NCBI GenBank assembly: GCA_044226195.1
Contig: JBGAHO010000004.1
Span: 67,947 to 131,946, forward strand
DNA from: RPQJ01 sp044226195
Lineage (GTDB): Bacteria > Pseudomonadota > Gammaproteobacteria > Steroidobacterales > Steroidobacteraceae
DNA length: 64,000 bases
Reading direction: 5' to 3'
Within the stretch, counting starts at the first letter, position 1; each line of letters starts with the position of its first letter. The position numbers and the translations under genes are program-made. Of this stretch, positions 40,408 to 48,862 are shown piece by piece. Below the pieces are notes generated by a model, which worked only from the letters and a program-made list of their open reading frames with translations, was not told where the DNA came from and searched no databases.

Positions 40408-41178
40408 TCACTCGACCGTCTGCGCCTCGCGCGCCGTCCGGCCTGCCGCGCGTTCATCCGTACGCCGCGCGGCGTGCAATGCCTTGAGCAGTTGTGCATG
40501 CGCGGCCTCGTCCTGGCCCGCGTGCAGCAGCCTCTCGGCGAGTTCCGCCACCTTTTCCAGCAGCGCGCGCCGCTGGTCGAGGTACAGCAGGCTCTTGCCG
40601 AGGCAGCGCGGGTCGCGATCGTCGGCCACCAGCGCGCGTGCCGAGCGCAGCGCCAGCCCGTATTCGTCCCGGGTCGGCCGGGCCTGGACCTCGATCGTCC
40701 ACTCGTCCGGGTCGTCCGCCCCGCGCGTCGCCGGCACGGACTCGGCGGGCCCGCCCCGTCGCGGGGGGCCGCGCATGAGGGACGAGATGATGTCCGACGT
40801 CGTGACGATGCCGAGGACGTGGCCCGCGTCGTCGACCACCGGCACGGCGTGCACGCCGGCCTCGGCGAACCGGTCCGCCGCCTCGGCGATGCTGGCCGTC
40901 GGTGGCAGGCTCGTGACCGGCGTGCGCATCAACTGCTCGAGCGTGACGTGCTGGTCGAGGTACGCGGCGCGGTCGGCGAGATGCTTCGGCGCGAAGTGCT
41001 CGAGCTTCAGCAGGTCGGCGGTGCTCAGCATGCCGGCCAGCCGGCCCTCGCGCACCACGGGAAGGTGGTGGATGCGGTACTGGCGGAAGCACTCGAGGGC
41101 GATGCTCACCGGCTGGTGGACGTCCACGACGACCACGGTCTCGGTCATGATTCGGGCAAGGGGCTCGTCGGCACGCAT
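40408..41178 (-). CDS. CBS-pair domain protein
   Basis: 256 residues. Two CBS motifs occupy about 10-60 ('RIMTETVVVVDVHQPVSIAL...GMLSTADLL') and about 80-135 ('VPVVDDAGHVLGIVTTSDII'); together they form a Bateman module that binds AMP, ATP or SAM. The C-terminal 110 residues are helical, with 'HAGQDEAAHAQLLKALHAAR', and match no family I know. Such proteins often sense energy charge; the partner is unknown. Located 125 bases downstream of the metal-uptake operon on the same strand but with its own start region. Confidence 0.85.
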   Translation of the reverse strand: MRADEPLARIMTETVVVVDVHQPVSIALECFRQYRIHHLPVVREGRLAGMLSTADLLKLEHFAPKHLADRAAYLDQHVTLEQLMRTPVTSLPPTASIAEAADRFAEAGVHAVPVVDDAGHVLGIVTTSDIISSLMRGPPRRGGPAESVPATRGADDPDEWTIEVQARPTRDEYGLALRSARALVADDRDPRCLGKSLLYLDQRRALLEKVAELAERLLHAGQDEAAHAQLLKALHAARRTDERAAGRTAREAQTVE

Positions 41179-41303
41179 GGCGGGTCTCCGTGCCCAGCTT
41201 AGCCTCGCCCGTCGCGCCGAAACGTGACGTGCGTTCGATCGGCGGCCCCGGCCCGTCGGTATCGATACCGATGGCCGTGGGCATTCGCCGCGAGCGCCGG
41301 GAC

Positions 41304-42083
41304 TCAGCCGTGCCGCATCTCCGCCGGCACGCCGGAGCGTCCCGTGACATGCAGCAGGATGCCGAGCACCGCCATCGCCCACACGATCACCGGGCTCGAG
41401 GGCAGGTCCGTGACCAGCGAGGCCGCGAGGCCCGCGACGTAGCTCGATACCGCGAGCAGGTAACCCAGCAGCAGCTGCCGGCTGCGACCGTGGCGGTAGG
41501 TCGCGAGCGCCGGCACGATCAACGTCGTGAACACCAGGTACACGCCCACCAGCTGCACCGACATCGTCACCATGAGCGCAAAGAGCACGTAGAAGCCGAT
41601 GGTGCCGATGCGCTCGCGCGCCTTGAACCAGACGGCGAGGAAGATCGCCGTGAGCACGCCCGCGCGCACCAGCTGGTCGGTCGATACCCACAGGATCTGC
41701 CCGGCGAGCAGGTCCTTCAGCTCTTCGCCACCGTGCGGATTGTTCGCGAGCAGCAGGATCTGCGCCGTCGAGGCGAGCACGAACAGCACGCCGATCAGCG
41801 CTTCCTGCACCTCGGGCCGCCTGCGCTCGGTCCAGGTGAGCAGCAGCGCGCCGAGCAGGGCCGCGACCACCGCGGCGACCTGCGTGCTCCAGCCCTGCAG
41901 CTCCAGCCCGAACGAGTGCGCCGCGATGACGCCGAGTCCCGCGACCTGCGCGATCGCGAGGTCGATGAACACGATGCCGCGCCTCAGGACCTGCTGGCCG
42001 AGCGGCACGTGCGAGAGCACCACCAGCAGGCCGGCCACGAAGGCCGGCCACAGGATGCTGAGATCGCCGGCGAGGTCGCTCAT
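41304..42083 (-). CDS. Metal ABC transporter permease (ZnuB/TroC family)
   Basis: 259 residues with about seven to eight membrane helices; it begins 'LSILWPAFVAGLLVVLSHVP' and includes 'GIVFIDLAIAQVAGLGVIAA', the EAA-like coupling region of ABC-3 permeases. It would move Zn2+ or Mn2+ inward with an ATPase that is not encoded nearby. Its ATG overlaps the substrate-binding gene's stop by 4 bases, the place where znuC would normally lie between the two genes. Last gene of the operon. Confidence 0.9.
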   Translation of the reverse strand: MSDLAGDLSILWPAFVAGLLVVLSHVPLGQQVLRRGIVFIDLAIAQVAGLGVIAAHSFGLELQGWSTQVAAVVAALLGALLLTWTERRRPEVQEALIGVLFVLASTAQILLLANNPHGGEELKDLLAGQILWVSTDQLVRAGVLTAIFLAVWFKARERIGTIGFYVLFALMVTMSVQLVGVYLVFTTLIVPALATYRHGRSRQLLLGYLLAVSSYVAGLAASLVTDLPSSPVIVWAMAVLGILLHVTGRSGVPAEMRHG

Positions 42084-42985
42084 TTCACGGCCGCCGTCAG
42101 GGTGTTCAGGGTGTCGTCGAACAGCCCGAACAGGTCCTTGGCCCCCGGCGTGCCGCCCACCGAGAACGGCAGCATGACGACCTTGCTGTTGACGCGCTCG
42201 GCCAGCCAGTCCGCCGCCTTCGGGTCGTTGTACGCGTTGCGCAGGATCATGCGCGGCGGGCTCGCGCCGAGCTTCTGCACGAGACCCGCGAGGTAGCCCG
42301 CGCTCGGCGGCACGCCCGGCTTCGGCTCGATCGCCGCCAGCTCCGTCATGCCGAGCCAGCGGATCAGGTAGGTCTGGTCCTTGTGGATCACGACCACTGG
42401 CACGCCCTTGAGCGGCGCCGCCTGGGCCGTCCAGCGCGTCATCGCCTGCGACCAGCGGGACTGGAAGTCCGCACCGCGCTGCTGGTAATACGCGGCATTG
42501 GCCGGATCCACCTGCGCCAGCCGCACGCTCAGCGCCTTGGCCGCCGTCGCGATGTTGCGCGGGTCGAGCTGCACGTGCGGGTTGCCGAGGGGATGCACGT
42601 CGCCCATCGAGCGGTCGACGGCCGAGGGAATGTCGAGCAGCTTCAGCACCGAGACGATCTCGAAGTAGCCGGGCGCGCCCGGCTGGATCTTCGTGTTGCC
42701 CGACTCCTGCAGCAGCACCGGCAACCAGCCGATCTCGAGTTCGGCGCCGGTCGCGACCACGAGGTCCGCGGTGCGCGCGCGGGCCACGAGGCTCGGCTTG
42801 GCGTCGACGCGGTGCACGTCCTGCAGCGCCGTGGTGGCGGTGTAGACGTTGACCTTGTCGCCGCCGAGCTCGGTGACGAGGGCACCCCAGTCGGCGGTGG
42901 TGGCCAGCACCTTGATCGCGGCGTGCGCCGGCAGCGCGAACACCAGCGCGCAGGCGAGGCAGAGACTGCGAACGTAGCGGTTCAT
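42080..42985 (-). CDS. Metal ABC transporter substrate-binding protein (ZnuA-like)
   Basis: 301 residues. Signal peptide about 1-22 ('ALVFALPAHAA'). The cluster 9 fold keeps three metal-binding histidines: in 'QDVHRVDAKPS', in 'GNPHVQLDPRN' and in 'VVVIHKDQTYLIRWLG'. There is no His-rich loop, unlike many ZnuA proteins. Binds Zn2+ or Mn2+ in the periplasm for the permease; the metal is inferred. 9 bases after the porin-like gene, same operon. Confidence 0.9.
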   Translation of the reverse strand: MNRYVRSLCLACALVFALPAHAAIKVLATTADWGALVTELGGDKVNVYTATTALQDVHRVDAKPSLVARARTADLVVATGAELEIGWLPVLLQESGNTKIQPGAPGYFEIVSVLKLLDIPSAVDRSMGDVHPLGNPHVQLDPRNIATAAKALSVRLAQVDPANAAYYQQRGADFQSRWSQAMTRWTAQAAPLKGVPVVVIHKDQTYLIRWLGMTELAAIEPKPGVPPSAGYLAGLVQKLGASPPRMILRNAYNDPKAADWLAERVNSKVVMLPFSVGGTPGAKDLFGLFDDTLNTLTAAVK

Positions 42986-42994
42986 GAGGGTCTC

Positions 42995-44389
42995 CTAGAA
43001 CTTGTGCGCGCCGTGGGCGCCGATCGCGTAGATGTACTGCAGCAGGAATTGCCGGTCGGTCTCGGCGTCGCGCGAGTCGTCCCACGCGTACTGCGCGCGC
43101 AGCCGCGTGAACTCGCTCGGGCTCCAGTCGACCATCACGGTCACGCGACTCGGCGTCGCGGGCAGCAGCAGCGGGAAGTCGCTGGCGAGCAGGTCGCCGC
43201 TGCGCACGAGGCCGATGCGGGTGTCGCCGGCGTCGAGCGCGTCGTAGCGCAGGCCGAAACGCCAGCGCGGGTCGTACTGGTACACGCCCTGCGCGTACCA
43301 GCCGTCCTGCACGCTGCGATACGCGTCCGACAGGTCTGCGCCGTCGACGTCGAACGCGAGCGTACCGTCCTCGGTGCGCCGCAGGTACTCGGCCTGCAGC
43401 TTGAGCGCGCTGTGCCGCGTGTCCTGGAAATGCCACTTGAGCGTGGCGTCGGCGATCCAAGTCTGCGAACTGCCGGTGAAGGCATTCACGACGGGATTGC
43501 CGAGGCTGTCGACGTCGTCATAGCTGCGGTCCTCGGCGTCCATGTCGACCCAGGAGAGACCGGCCCGCCACGACAGCGAGTCGCCGAGGTCGCCGCCTAC
43601 GTGCGCGAACAGCGTGGTGTCGTTCAGTCCGTTGCGCGCGAGGCGCGTCCCCGGGAACTCACCACCGTTGCCCACCTCGGCCCCGAACTCCAGGAAGGTG
43701 TCGGTCGGCGCGAGCCACTTCACCTGCACGCCGTCCTGCTTGAACTGCCCGCCGTAGAACGCCTGGTAGGCGAGCGGCTGGTCGACGAAATCCCAGGCGT
43801 GGGCGTGCACCTCGTTGAGGTAGCCGAAGCCGGAGAAGAAGCGACCCGCCTTCACCGAGAAGCCCGCCGGCAGCGACGTGGTGCGCGCGTAGGCCTCCTC
43901 GGCCTCGATGTCGCCCTCGCCCGACAGCGACATCGTCAGGGCGGCGGTGAAGTACGGATCGACGCTCGCCGCGAACGTCACCTCGGACTCGCCGAGGTTG
44001 AAGCTGCGTTCGCCCGGGCCGACCTCGCCGCCGTTCGGCATGAATCCGGCAATGTGGAAATCGGCGGGATCCTGCGACGTGTCGACGTAGGTCCCGGCCA
44101 GGATCACGGAGACGGAGGGATTGAACGCATTCGAGGTGCGGGACGGGGGTGAGGGCGCCGGGGCCGGCTCGGGCACCGGCTCGGGGGGCGGCGTGGCGGC
44201 CGCGACCTGCGCCGCCGACTCGAGTTGCACGATGCGCTGCTCGAGCGCGCCGACCTTCTGCGCATAATCGGCCTTCAGGGCTTCGATCTCGGCGCGCAGC
44301 GCCGCGACGTCGTCGGCGGCCAGCACGCGGTCGGGCACGCAGGCTGCGGCCATTACGATGGCTGTCATGACACGGGATGCATGCCCCAT
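42995..44389 (-). CDS. Porin-like outer-membrane barrel of the metal operon
   Basis: 464 residues. A signal peptide (about 1-24), then a heptad coiled coil (about 27-62, 'AALRAEIEALKADYAQKVGA'), a Pro/Ala linker and a beta barrel of alternating strands ending in the aromatic 'HGAHKF' (C-terminal Phe, the usual Bam signal). The layout resembles OprO/P-like or trimeric porins with a coiled-coil tether. Being in an operon with a metal ABC system suggests passage of metal or a metal chelate, which is inference. Strong ribosome site GAGGAGA before ATG 44389. Confidence 0.82.
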   Translation of the reverse strand: MGHASRVMTAIVMAAACVPDRVLAADDVAALRAEIEALKADYAQKVGALEQRIVQLESAAQVAAATPPPEPVPEPAPAPSPPSRTSNAFNPSVSVILAGTYVDTSQDPADFHIAGFMPNGGEVGPGERSFNLGESEVTFAASVDPYFTAALTMSLSGEGDIEAEEAYARTTSLPAGFSVKAGRFFSGFGYLNEVHAHAWDFVDQPLAYQAFYGGQFKQDGVQVKWLAPTDTFLEFGAEVGNGGEFPGTRLARNGLNDTTLFAHVGGDLGDSLSWRAGLSWVDMDAEDRSYDDVDSLGNPVVNAFTGSSQTWIADATLKWHFQDTRHSALKLQAEYLRRTEDGTLAFDVDGADLSDAYRSVQDGWYAQGVYQYDPRWRFGLRYDALDAGDTRIGLVRSGDLLASDFPLLLPATPSRVTVMVDWSPSEFTRLRAQYAWDDSRDAETDRQFLLQYIYAIGAHGAHKF

Positions 44390-44459
44390 GGGGAGTCTCC
44401 TCGCTGGAACGAAAGGCACGCCGGCATCGGCCGGCGACGAACTCAGTCGTGCGTGCCGA

Positions 44460-44768
44460 TCAGCGAGGCGGTGCGCGCGAGCGAAACGCGCGGAAGGTCG
44501 AGACGGTGCGCGGTGCGCTCTCGGCGCGCGGGCGCAGGCGGAAGACGCCCTGGAAGGCGATGACGAACGCGACGGCCGCGGCGCCGCCCGTGACCAGCAG
44601 CGGCGCGTGCGAGACGCAGTCCGTGCAGACGGTGGCGTGCTGGCCCGGCGCGTTGGCCGGCTGCCGGTCCCCGAGGTGCGACAATGCGTGCGCCACCGCC
44701 ATCGACTGCGCGATGCACAGCGCAATCAGCACGAACAGGACGGTGAATGGTCGCTTGCGGACGTTCAG
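44460..44768 (-). CDS. Small membrane protein starting the metal-uptake operon (possible CTG start)
   Basis: 102 residues if it begins at CTG 44768, which lies 6 bases after a perfect AAGGAG (44775-44780); the CTG version has a basic N-region (NVRKRPF) before a hydrophobic helix, as signal anchors do. The alternative GTG at 44732 gives 90 residues but no ribosome site. Visible are the helix 'VLFVLIALCIAQSMAVAHAL', a His-rich turn 'HALSHLG', C-x-x-C in 'VCTDCVSHAP' and a second helix; DUF2946-like in layout. H and C residues facing the periplasm could touch metal. Likely first gene of the operon. Confidence 0.6.
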   Translation of the reverse strand: MNVRKRPFTVLFVLIALCIAQSMAVAHALSHLGDRQPANAPGQHATVCTDCVSHAPLLVTGGAAAVAFVIAFQGVFRLRPRAESAPRTVSTFRAFRSRAPPR

Positions 44769-44856
44769 GACAGGCTCCTTTGCGGCCCCATCCTAGCCCA
44801 CGCCTGCGTCCGTTGACGAGTCCCGGCCGGTGAAAAACCGGCGGGAATCCACGGAA

Positions 44857-45687
44857 TCAGGCCGATTTGGGGGCCGCGCCGGACTTGTCGAGCAGCATCT
44901 CCACCTTGTCGCGGAAGCTGCGGCTCAGCTTGATCTCCTGCCCGGACTGCAGCCGCAGGAAGCACTCGCCGTTCACGTGCGGCCGCAGCGAGCGGACGCG
45001 CGCGAGGTTGACGATGGTCGAGCGGTGCACGCGCTGGAAGACCGACGGGTCGAGCATGTCCTCCAGTTCCTTCATGGTGGCGCGCAGCACGTGGGTCTGC
45101 CCGCCCGCGTGCAGGCACATGTAGTCGCCCGCGGCGTCGATCCAGTCGATGGTGTCGACGTCGAGCCGCAGCGTCTCGCGGCCCGAACGGATGGGCAGCA
45201 TCGTCGCGTAGCGGCGCACCGGCTGGCCGACCGCCGCCAGCGCCTCGGGCTCGATCTCGCCCTTGCCCGAGAGGTCGGCGATCAGCGCCATCAGCTGCTC
45301 GCGCTGCGCGAGCGCCTGCTTCTGCTGCCACTCGCCGCGCACGCGATCGAGCGCGCGCGCGAGGCGTTCCTCGTCGACGGGCTTCAGCAGGTAGTCGAGC
45401 GCGTGCGACTCGAAGGCGTCGATCGCGAACTTGTCGAAGGCCGTGACGAACACCACCATCGGCATGCTCTCGGTCGGCACCTGCTTGACCACGTCGATGC
45501 CCGACAGCCCGGGCATCTGGATGTCGAGGAACATCAGGTCGGGCGCCAGTTCGGCGATGGCCTGGAGCGCCTCGCGACCGTTCGAGCACTGGCCGACGAT
45601 CTGCACGTCGGTCGCCTCCTTGAGGCGCAACTCCAGGCCGCGGCGAGCGAGCGGCTCGTCGTCGACGATGAGCGTGCGGATGGTCAT
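44857..45687 (-). CDS. LytTR-family response regulator
   Basis: 276 residues. Receiver domain about 1-120 with acidic pocket 'VDDEPLARRGLELRLKEA', phospho-acceptor Asp in 'DLMFLDIQMPGLSGIDVV' and Lys in 'YLLKPVDEERLA'. LytTR DNA-binding domain about 165-270, with 'IDAAGDYMCLHAGGQTHVLR' and 'FQRVHRSTIVNLARV'. Such AlgR/LytR-type regulators bind direct repeats before envelope, virulence or competence genes; targets unknown. Its start overlaps the kinase gene's stop by 4 bases. Confidence 0.92.
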   Translation of the reverse strand: MTIRTLIVDDEPLARRGLELRLKEATDVQIVGQCSNGREALQAIAELAPDLMFLDIQMPGLSGIDVVKQVPTESMPMVVFVTAFDKFAIDAFESHALDYLLKPVDEERLARALDRVRGEWQQKQALAQREQLMALIADLSGKGEIEPEALAAVGQPVRRYATMLPIRSGRETLRLDVDTIDWIDAAGDYMCLHAGGQTHVLRATMKELEDMLDPSVFQRVHRSTIVNLARVRSLRPHVNGECFLRLQSGQEIKLSRSFRDKVEMLLDKSGAAPKSA

Positions 45688-46799
45688 GACTGCGTCGCCC
45701 TCTCGAAAGGCATGGTGATCTCCATTCTGAGGCCGGGTCGCGAAAAGCGCACGGCCAGCTTCTGGTGCTCGCCGTACAGCACGGCGAGGCGCTCGCGAGT
45801 GTTGCGGAAACCCACGCCGCGGCCGGTGCCGAGCTCGACGCCGACCGGCAGCCCGGGTCCGTCGTCCTGCACCACCAGCATCAGCCGGCCGTCGTCGGTG
45901 CGGTGCGCCTCGATGCGCAGGCGACCGCCCTCCTCGCGCGGCGCGACCGCGTACTTGAGCGCGTTCTCGAGCAGCGGCTGCAGCACCAGCGAGGGCACCA
46001 GCGCCTGCTGCACGTCGTCGTCGATCTCGTACTCGAGGCGCAGGCGCTCGCCGAAGCGCAGCTTCTCGATGCCGAGGTAGAGGTTGAGCGCGTCGATCTC
46101 CTGCCGCAGCGTGACCTTCTTCATCGGGTCCTGGTCGAGCGTGTAGCGCAGGAATTCCGAGAGCCGGCCGATCGCCTGGTTGGCCACCTTGCCCTGGTTG
46201 TCGAGCACCAGCGTCGAGATCGCGTTGAGCGTGTTGAAGAGGAAATGCGGGTTGAGCTGGTAGCGCAGCATCTTCACCTGCGCTTCCTGCGCGAGCGCCG
46301 CCGCCTTGAGCGCCGCCTCGCGCTCCGACTGCAGGGTCTCGTAGTACTTGATGCCGAAGTACAGCCCCGACCAGCAGACGAGCAGGTACATCGAGCTCAG
46401 CGTGCCGCTGAAGAGCCCGTACCAGGGCTCCTTGCTCATCCAGTCCTCGACCAGCCGGTCGTAGGAGTAGTTGATGACCGAGCGCCACGCGAGCGCCGTC
46501 ACCCAGGAGGCGCCCAGCGCGCCGACGATGATCGTCACCGGCGGCCGGTGCCAGAGCCAGCGGTAGAGGTAGCGCAGCGGTGCCGAGAGGATGAAGCCGC
46601 CGAGCGCCGCGATGGCCACGACCCCCATGTACCCCATCGGGCGCTCGTACAGCAGCGCGCCGAGGTACTGGGCAATCAGGTAGGCGCTCCAGCCGAGCGT
46701 GTGCAGCGCCCAGAACAGGAGTTCGCGATTGCGGCGGACGTCGTCGAGTGTCACGGCGGGCAGCTTAGCGGCCGCCCGGCCGGGAATGGAACGGTTCAT
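45684..46799 (-). CDS. LytS/YehU-type sensor histidine kinase
   Basis: 371 residues. Four membrane helices (about 30-50, 56-75, 85-105, 125-150) precede a His_kinase domain (about 175-260) with 'QLNPHFLFNTLNAISTLVL', where His is the phosphorylation site. The ATPase domain has 'LQPLLENALKYA' (N box) and 'VQDDGPGLPVGVELGTGRGV' (G boxes). It is the kinase of the LytTR regulator encoded next (ATGA overlap). Start ATG 46799; a shorter GTG start in 'VTLDDVRRN' is possible. Divergent from the AraC gene. Confidence 0.9.
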   Translation of the reverse strand: MNRSIPGRAAAKLPAVTLDDVRRNRELLFWALHTLGWSAYLIAQYLGALLYERPMGYMGVVAIAALGGFILSAPLRYLYRWLWHRPPVTIIVGALGASWVTALAWRSVINYSYDRLVEDWMSKEPWYGLFSGTLSSMYLLVCWSGLYFGIKYYETLQSEREAALKAAALAQEAQVKMLRYQLNPHFLFNTLNAISTLVLDNQGKVANQAIGRLSEFLRYTLDQDPMKKVTLRQEIDALNLYLGIEKLRFGERLRLEYEIDDDVQQALVPSLVLQPLLENALKYAVAPREEGGRLRIEAHRTDDGRLMLVVQDDGPGLPVGVELGTGRGVGFRNTRERLAVLYGEHQKLAVRFSRPGLRMEITMPFERATQS

Positions 46800-46878
46800 C
46801 GCGCCGGAAGCACGCTTCGGCTCCGGGGCGGCCCGCGGCACGGTCCCGCCGGCGTCGCAACCCGGGTACCCTGTCCGC

Positions 46879-47685
46879 ATGCGCTTTCGCCCCGGCACCT
46901 TCCTCGGCCACTGCGAGCTGCGCCGGCAGGCCGGCGACGTCCAGCTCGCGGAGCTGCAGCCGACCGTCGAGGCGCACGACGTGCGCACGCACGTGCACGA
47001 GGAAGCGCACCTCGTACTCGTCACCCGCGGTGCCTACGTCAGCTCGGCGGCCGGCATGCCGGCGGTCACCGACGACGCCGTCCTCGTGCTCAATCCGCCC
47101 GGCACCGAACACCGCGACCACTTCCGGCAACTCGACGGCCGGTTCATGACGGTCTCGATCCCCGTCGCACGCTGGCAGGCCTACGATGAGGCTGGGCCGC
47201 TGCCGGACCAGCCCGTCCGGCTCGGCGAATCCGCCCTGGCGAATGCGCTGCTACTGCGCCGGGAACTGCACGACTGGGACGCGAGTTCACCGCTCGCGGC
47301 GGAATCGCTGCTGGCCAGCCTGTGTGGCGACGCGGCGCTCGGCCTGCGCGAGCGCGGCGGCCGTGGCCCGGCCTGGCTCGAGCGGGCCCGGGCACGCCTC
47401 GACGACGATCCGGCGCGAACTCCCGCGCTGGCGGATCTCGCGCGACTGGCCGGCGTGCATCCCGTCTATTTCTCGCGGGCCTTCCGGCGGCGCTACGGTT
47501 GTTCGCCCGGCGACTACCTGCGGCGACGGCGCCTGGAGCGCGCGCTCAGCCTGCTACGGACTCGACGCCTGCCGCTCGCGCAGGTCGCCGCCGAAACCGG
47601 GCACGCCGACCAGGCCCACTTCACGCGGGCCTTCACCCGCCGCTACGGCATCAGCCCAGGCCGCTTCCAGTCGTTGCTCGACTGA
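46879..47685 (+). CDS. AraC-family transcriptional regulator
   Basis: 268 residues. An N-terminal cupin-like sensing domain (about 15-105) has 'THVHEEAHLVLVTRGAYVS'; the C-terminal pair of helix-turn-helix motifs (about 170-265) reads 'LADLARLAGVHPVYFSRAF' and 'LAQVAAETGHADQAHFTRAF'. Ligand unknown. Divergent from the LytS-like kinase gene and 83 bases before a serine hydrolase gene, either of which it could control. Confidence 0.92.
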   Translation: MRFRPGTFLGHCELRRQAGDVQLAELQPTVEAHDVRTHVHEEAHLVLVTRGAYVSSAAGMPAVTDDAVLVLNPPGTEHRDHFRQLDGRFMTVSIPVARWQAYDEAGPLPDQPVRLGESALANALLLRRELHDWDASSPLAAESLLASLCGDAALGLRERGGRGPAWLERARARLDDDPARTPALADLARLAGVHPVYFSRAFRRRYGCSPGDYLRRRRLERALSLLRTRRLPLAQVAAETGHADQAHFTRAFTRRYGISPGRFQSLLD

Positions 47686-47768
47686 GTCGCGCATGGTTCA
47701 GTGCGTGCAAGGCGCGGCGGCGCGCGCCTGCTAGCTTCGCGCCGTCCCAATTCCCCCGAGGACCGAGC

Positions 47769-48815
47769 ATGCGACGCCTGACCCTCCTGCTCCTGCTGCT
47801 GCCGGCCTGGCCGGCGCTCGCGCAGGCGCCGGCGACCGATCCCTACGCGCCCGTCACCGCCGCCGTGGAAAAAGGCGACTACGGCCAGATCACCAGCATC
47901 GTGGTGAGCCGGGACGGACGGATCGTCTACGAGCACTACTTCGATGCGGAGGGCGCGGAGGCCCGCCGCAACACTCGCTCGGCGACCAAGACCGTCGCCA
48001 GCATGCTCACCGGCATCGCGATCGCCGAAGGCCGGCTCCGCGACGTCGACGTGCCGGTGCTGCCGCTGCTCGGTCGCACGACGCCGCCGGCCAACGACGA
48101 CCCGCGCAAGGCCCGCATCCGCATCGAGGACCTGCTGACCATGTCCTCGCTGCTCGAGTGCAACGACGAGAACCCGTACTCGCGCGGCAACGAGGAGCGC
48201 ATGTACCTCGTCGAGGACTGGGTGGGTTTCTATCTCGACCTGCCCATCCAGGGCTTCCCCGAGTGGATGCCGAAGCCGGCGGATTCACCGTACGGCCGCA
48301 GCTTCCGCTACTGCACCGCCGGCGTGACCACGCTCGGCGCCGCCCTGCAGGGCGCGGTCGGCATGCCGCTCGAGCAGTACGCGCAGACGCGGCTGTTCGA
48401 CCCGCTCGGCATCGTCGCACCGCACTGGCAGCACTCGCCGCTCGGTCTCGCGCAGGCCGGCGGCGGCCTCGGCCTGCGCAGTCGCGACCTGCTCGCGCTC
48501 GGCCAGCTCTATCTCGACGGCGGTCGCTACCGCGGTCGGCAGGTCGTGCCCGAATCGTGGGTGCGCGCATCGACGACCCCGAAGGCGCACGTGGACGACG
48601 GCGTCGAGTACGGCTACCTGTGGTGGCTGATGACCTTCCCGGTCGGCGGACAGACGTGGTCGGCGTTCTCGATGAACGGGTCGGGCGGCAACACGGTGCA
48701 GGTCTTCCCGGACCGCCACGCGGTGGTGGTGATCACGACGACCAATTTCGATCGGCCGCAGCCGCACGCGATCACGCGCAAGCTGCTCGTGCAGCAGATC
48801 CTGCCGCGGCTCTGA
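47769..48815 (+). CDS. Secreted serine hydrolase (beta-lactamase class C/esterase-like)
   Basis: 348 residues with a signal peptide (about 1-19). The nucleophile motif S-x-x-K is 'SATK' (NTRSATKTVASML); the second motif is Y-C-T in 'RYCTAGVTTLG' where family members have Y-x-N; and the third lies near 'MNGSGGNTVQVFP'. Members are esterases, D-aminopeptidases or penicillin-binding-like proteins, so an actual beta-lactamase is unlikely. Unusual residues in the second motif make the substrate uncertain. Promoter region follows the AraC gene. Confidence 0.86.
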   Translation: MRRLTLLLLLLPAWPALAQAPATDPYAPVTAAVEKGDYGQITSIVVSRDGRIVYEHYFDAEGAEARRNTRSATKTVASMLTGIAIAEGRLRDVDVPVLPLLGRTTPPANDDPRKARIRIEDLLTMSSLLECNDENPYSRGNEERMYLVEDWVGFYLDLPIQGFPEWMPKPADSPYGRSFRYCTAGVTTLGAALQGAVGMPLEQYAQTRLFDPLGIVAPHWQHSPLGLAQAGGGLGLRSRDLLALGQLYLDGGRYRGRQVVPESWVRASTTPKAHVDDGVEYGYLWWLMTFPVGGQTWSAFSMNGSGGNTVQVFPDRHAVVVITTTNFDRPQPHAITRKLLVQQILPRL

Positions 48816-48862
48816 GGTCCGCGGAGCGCGAGGACGCCGGCGCAGGGTGATACCCTTGCGCC

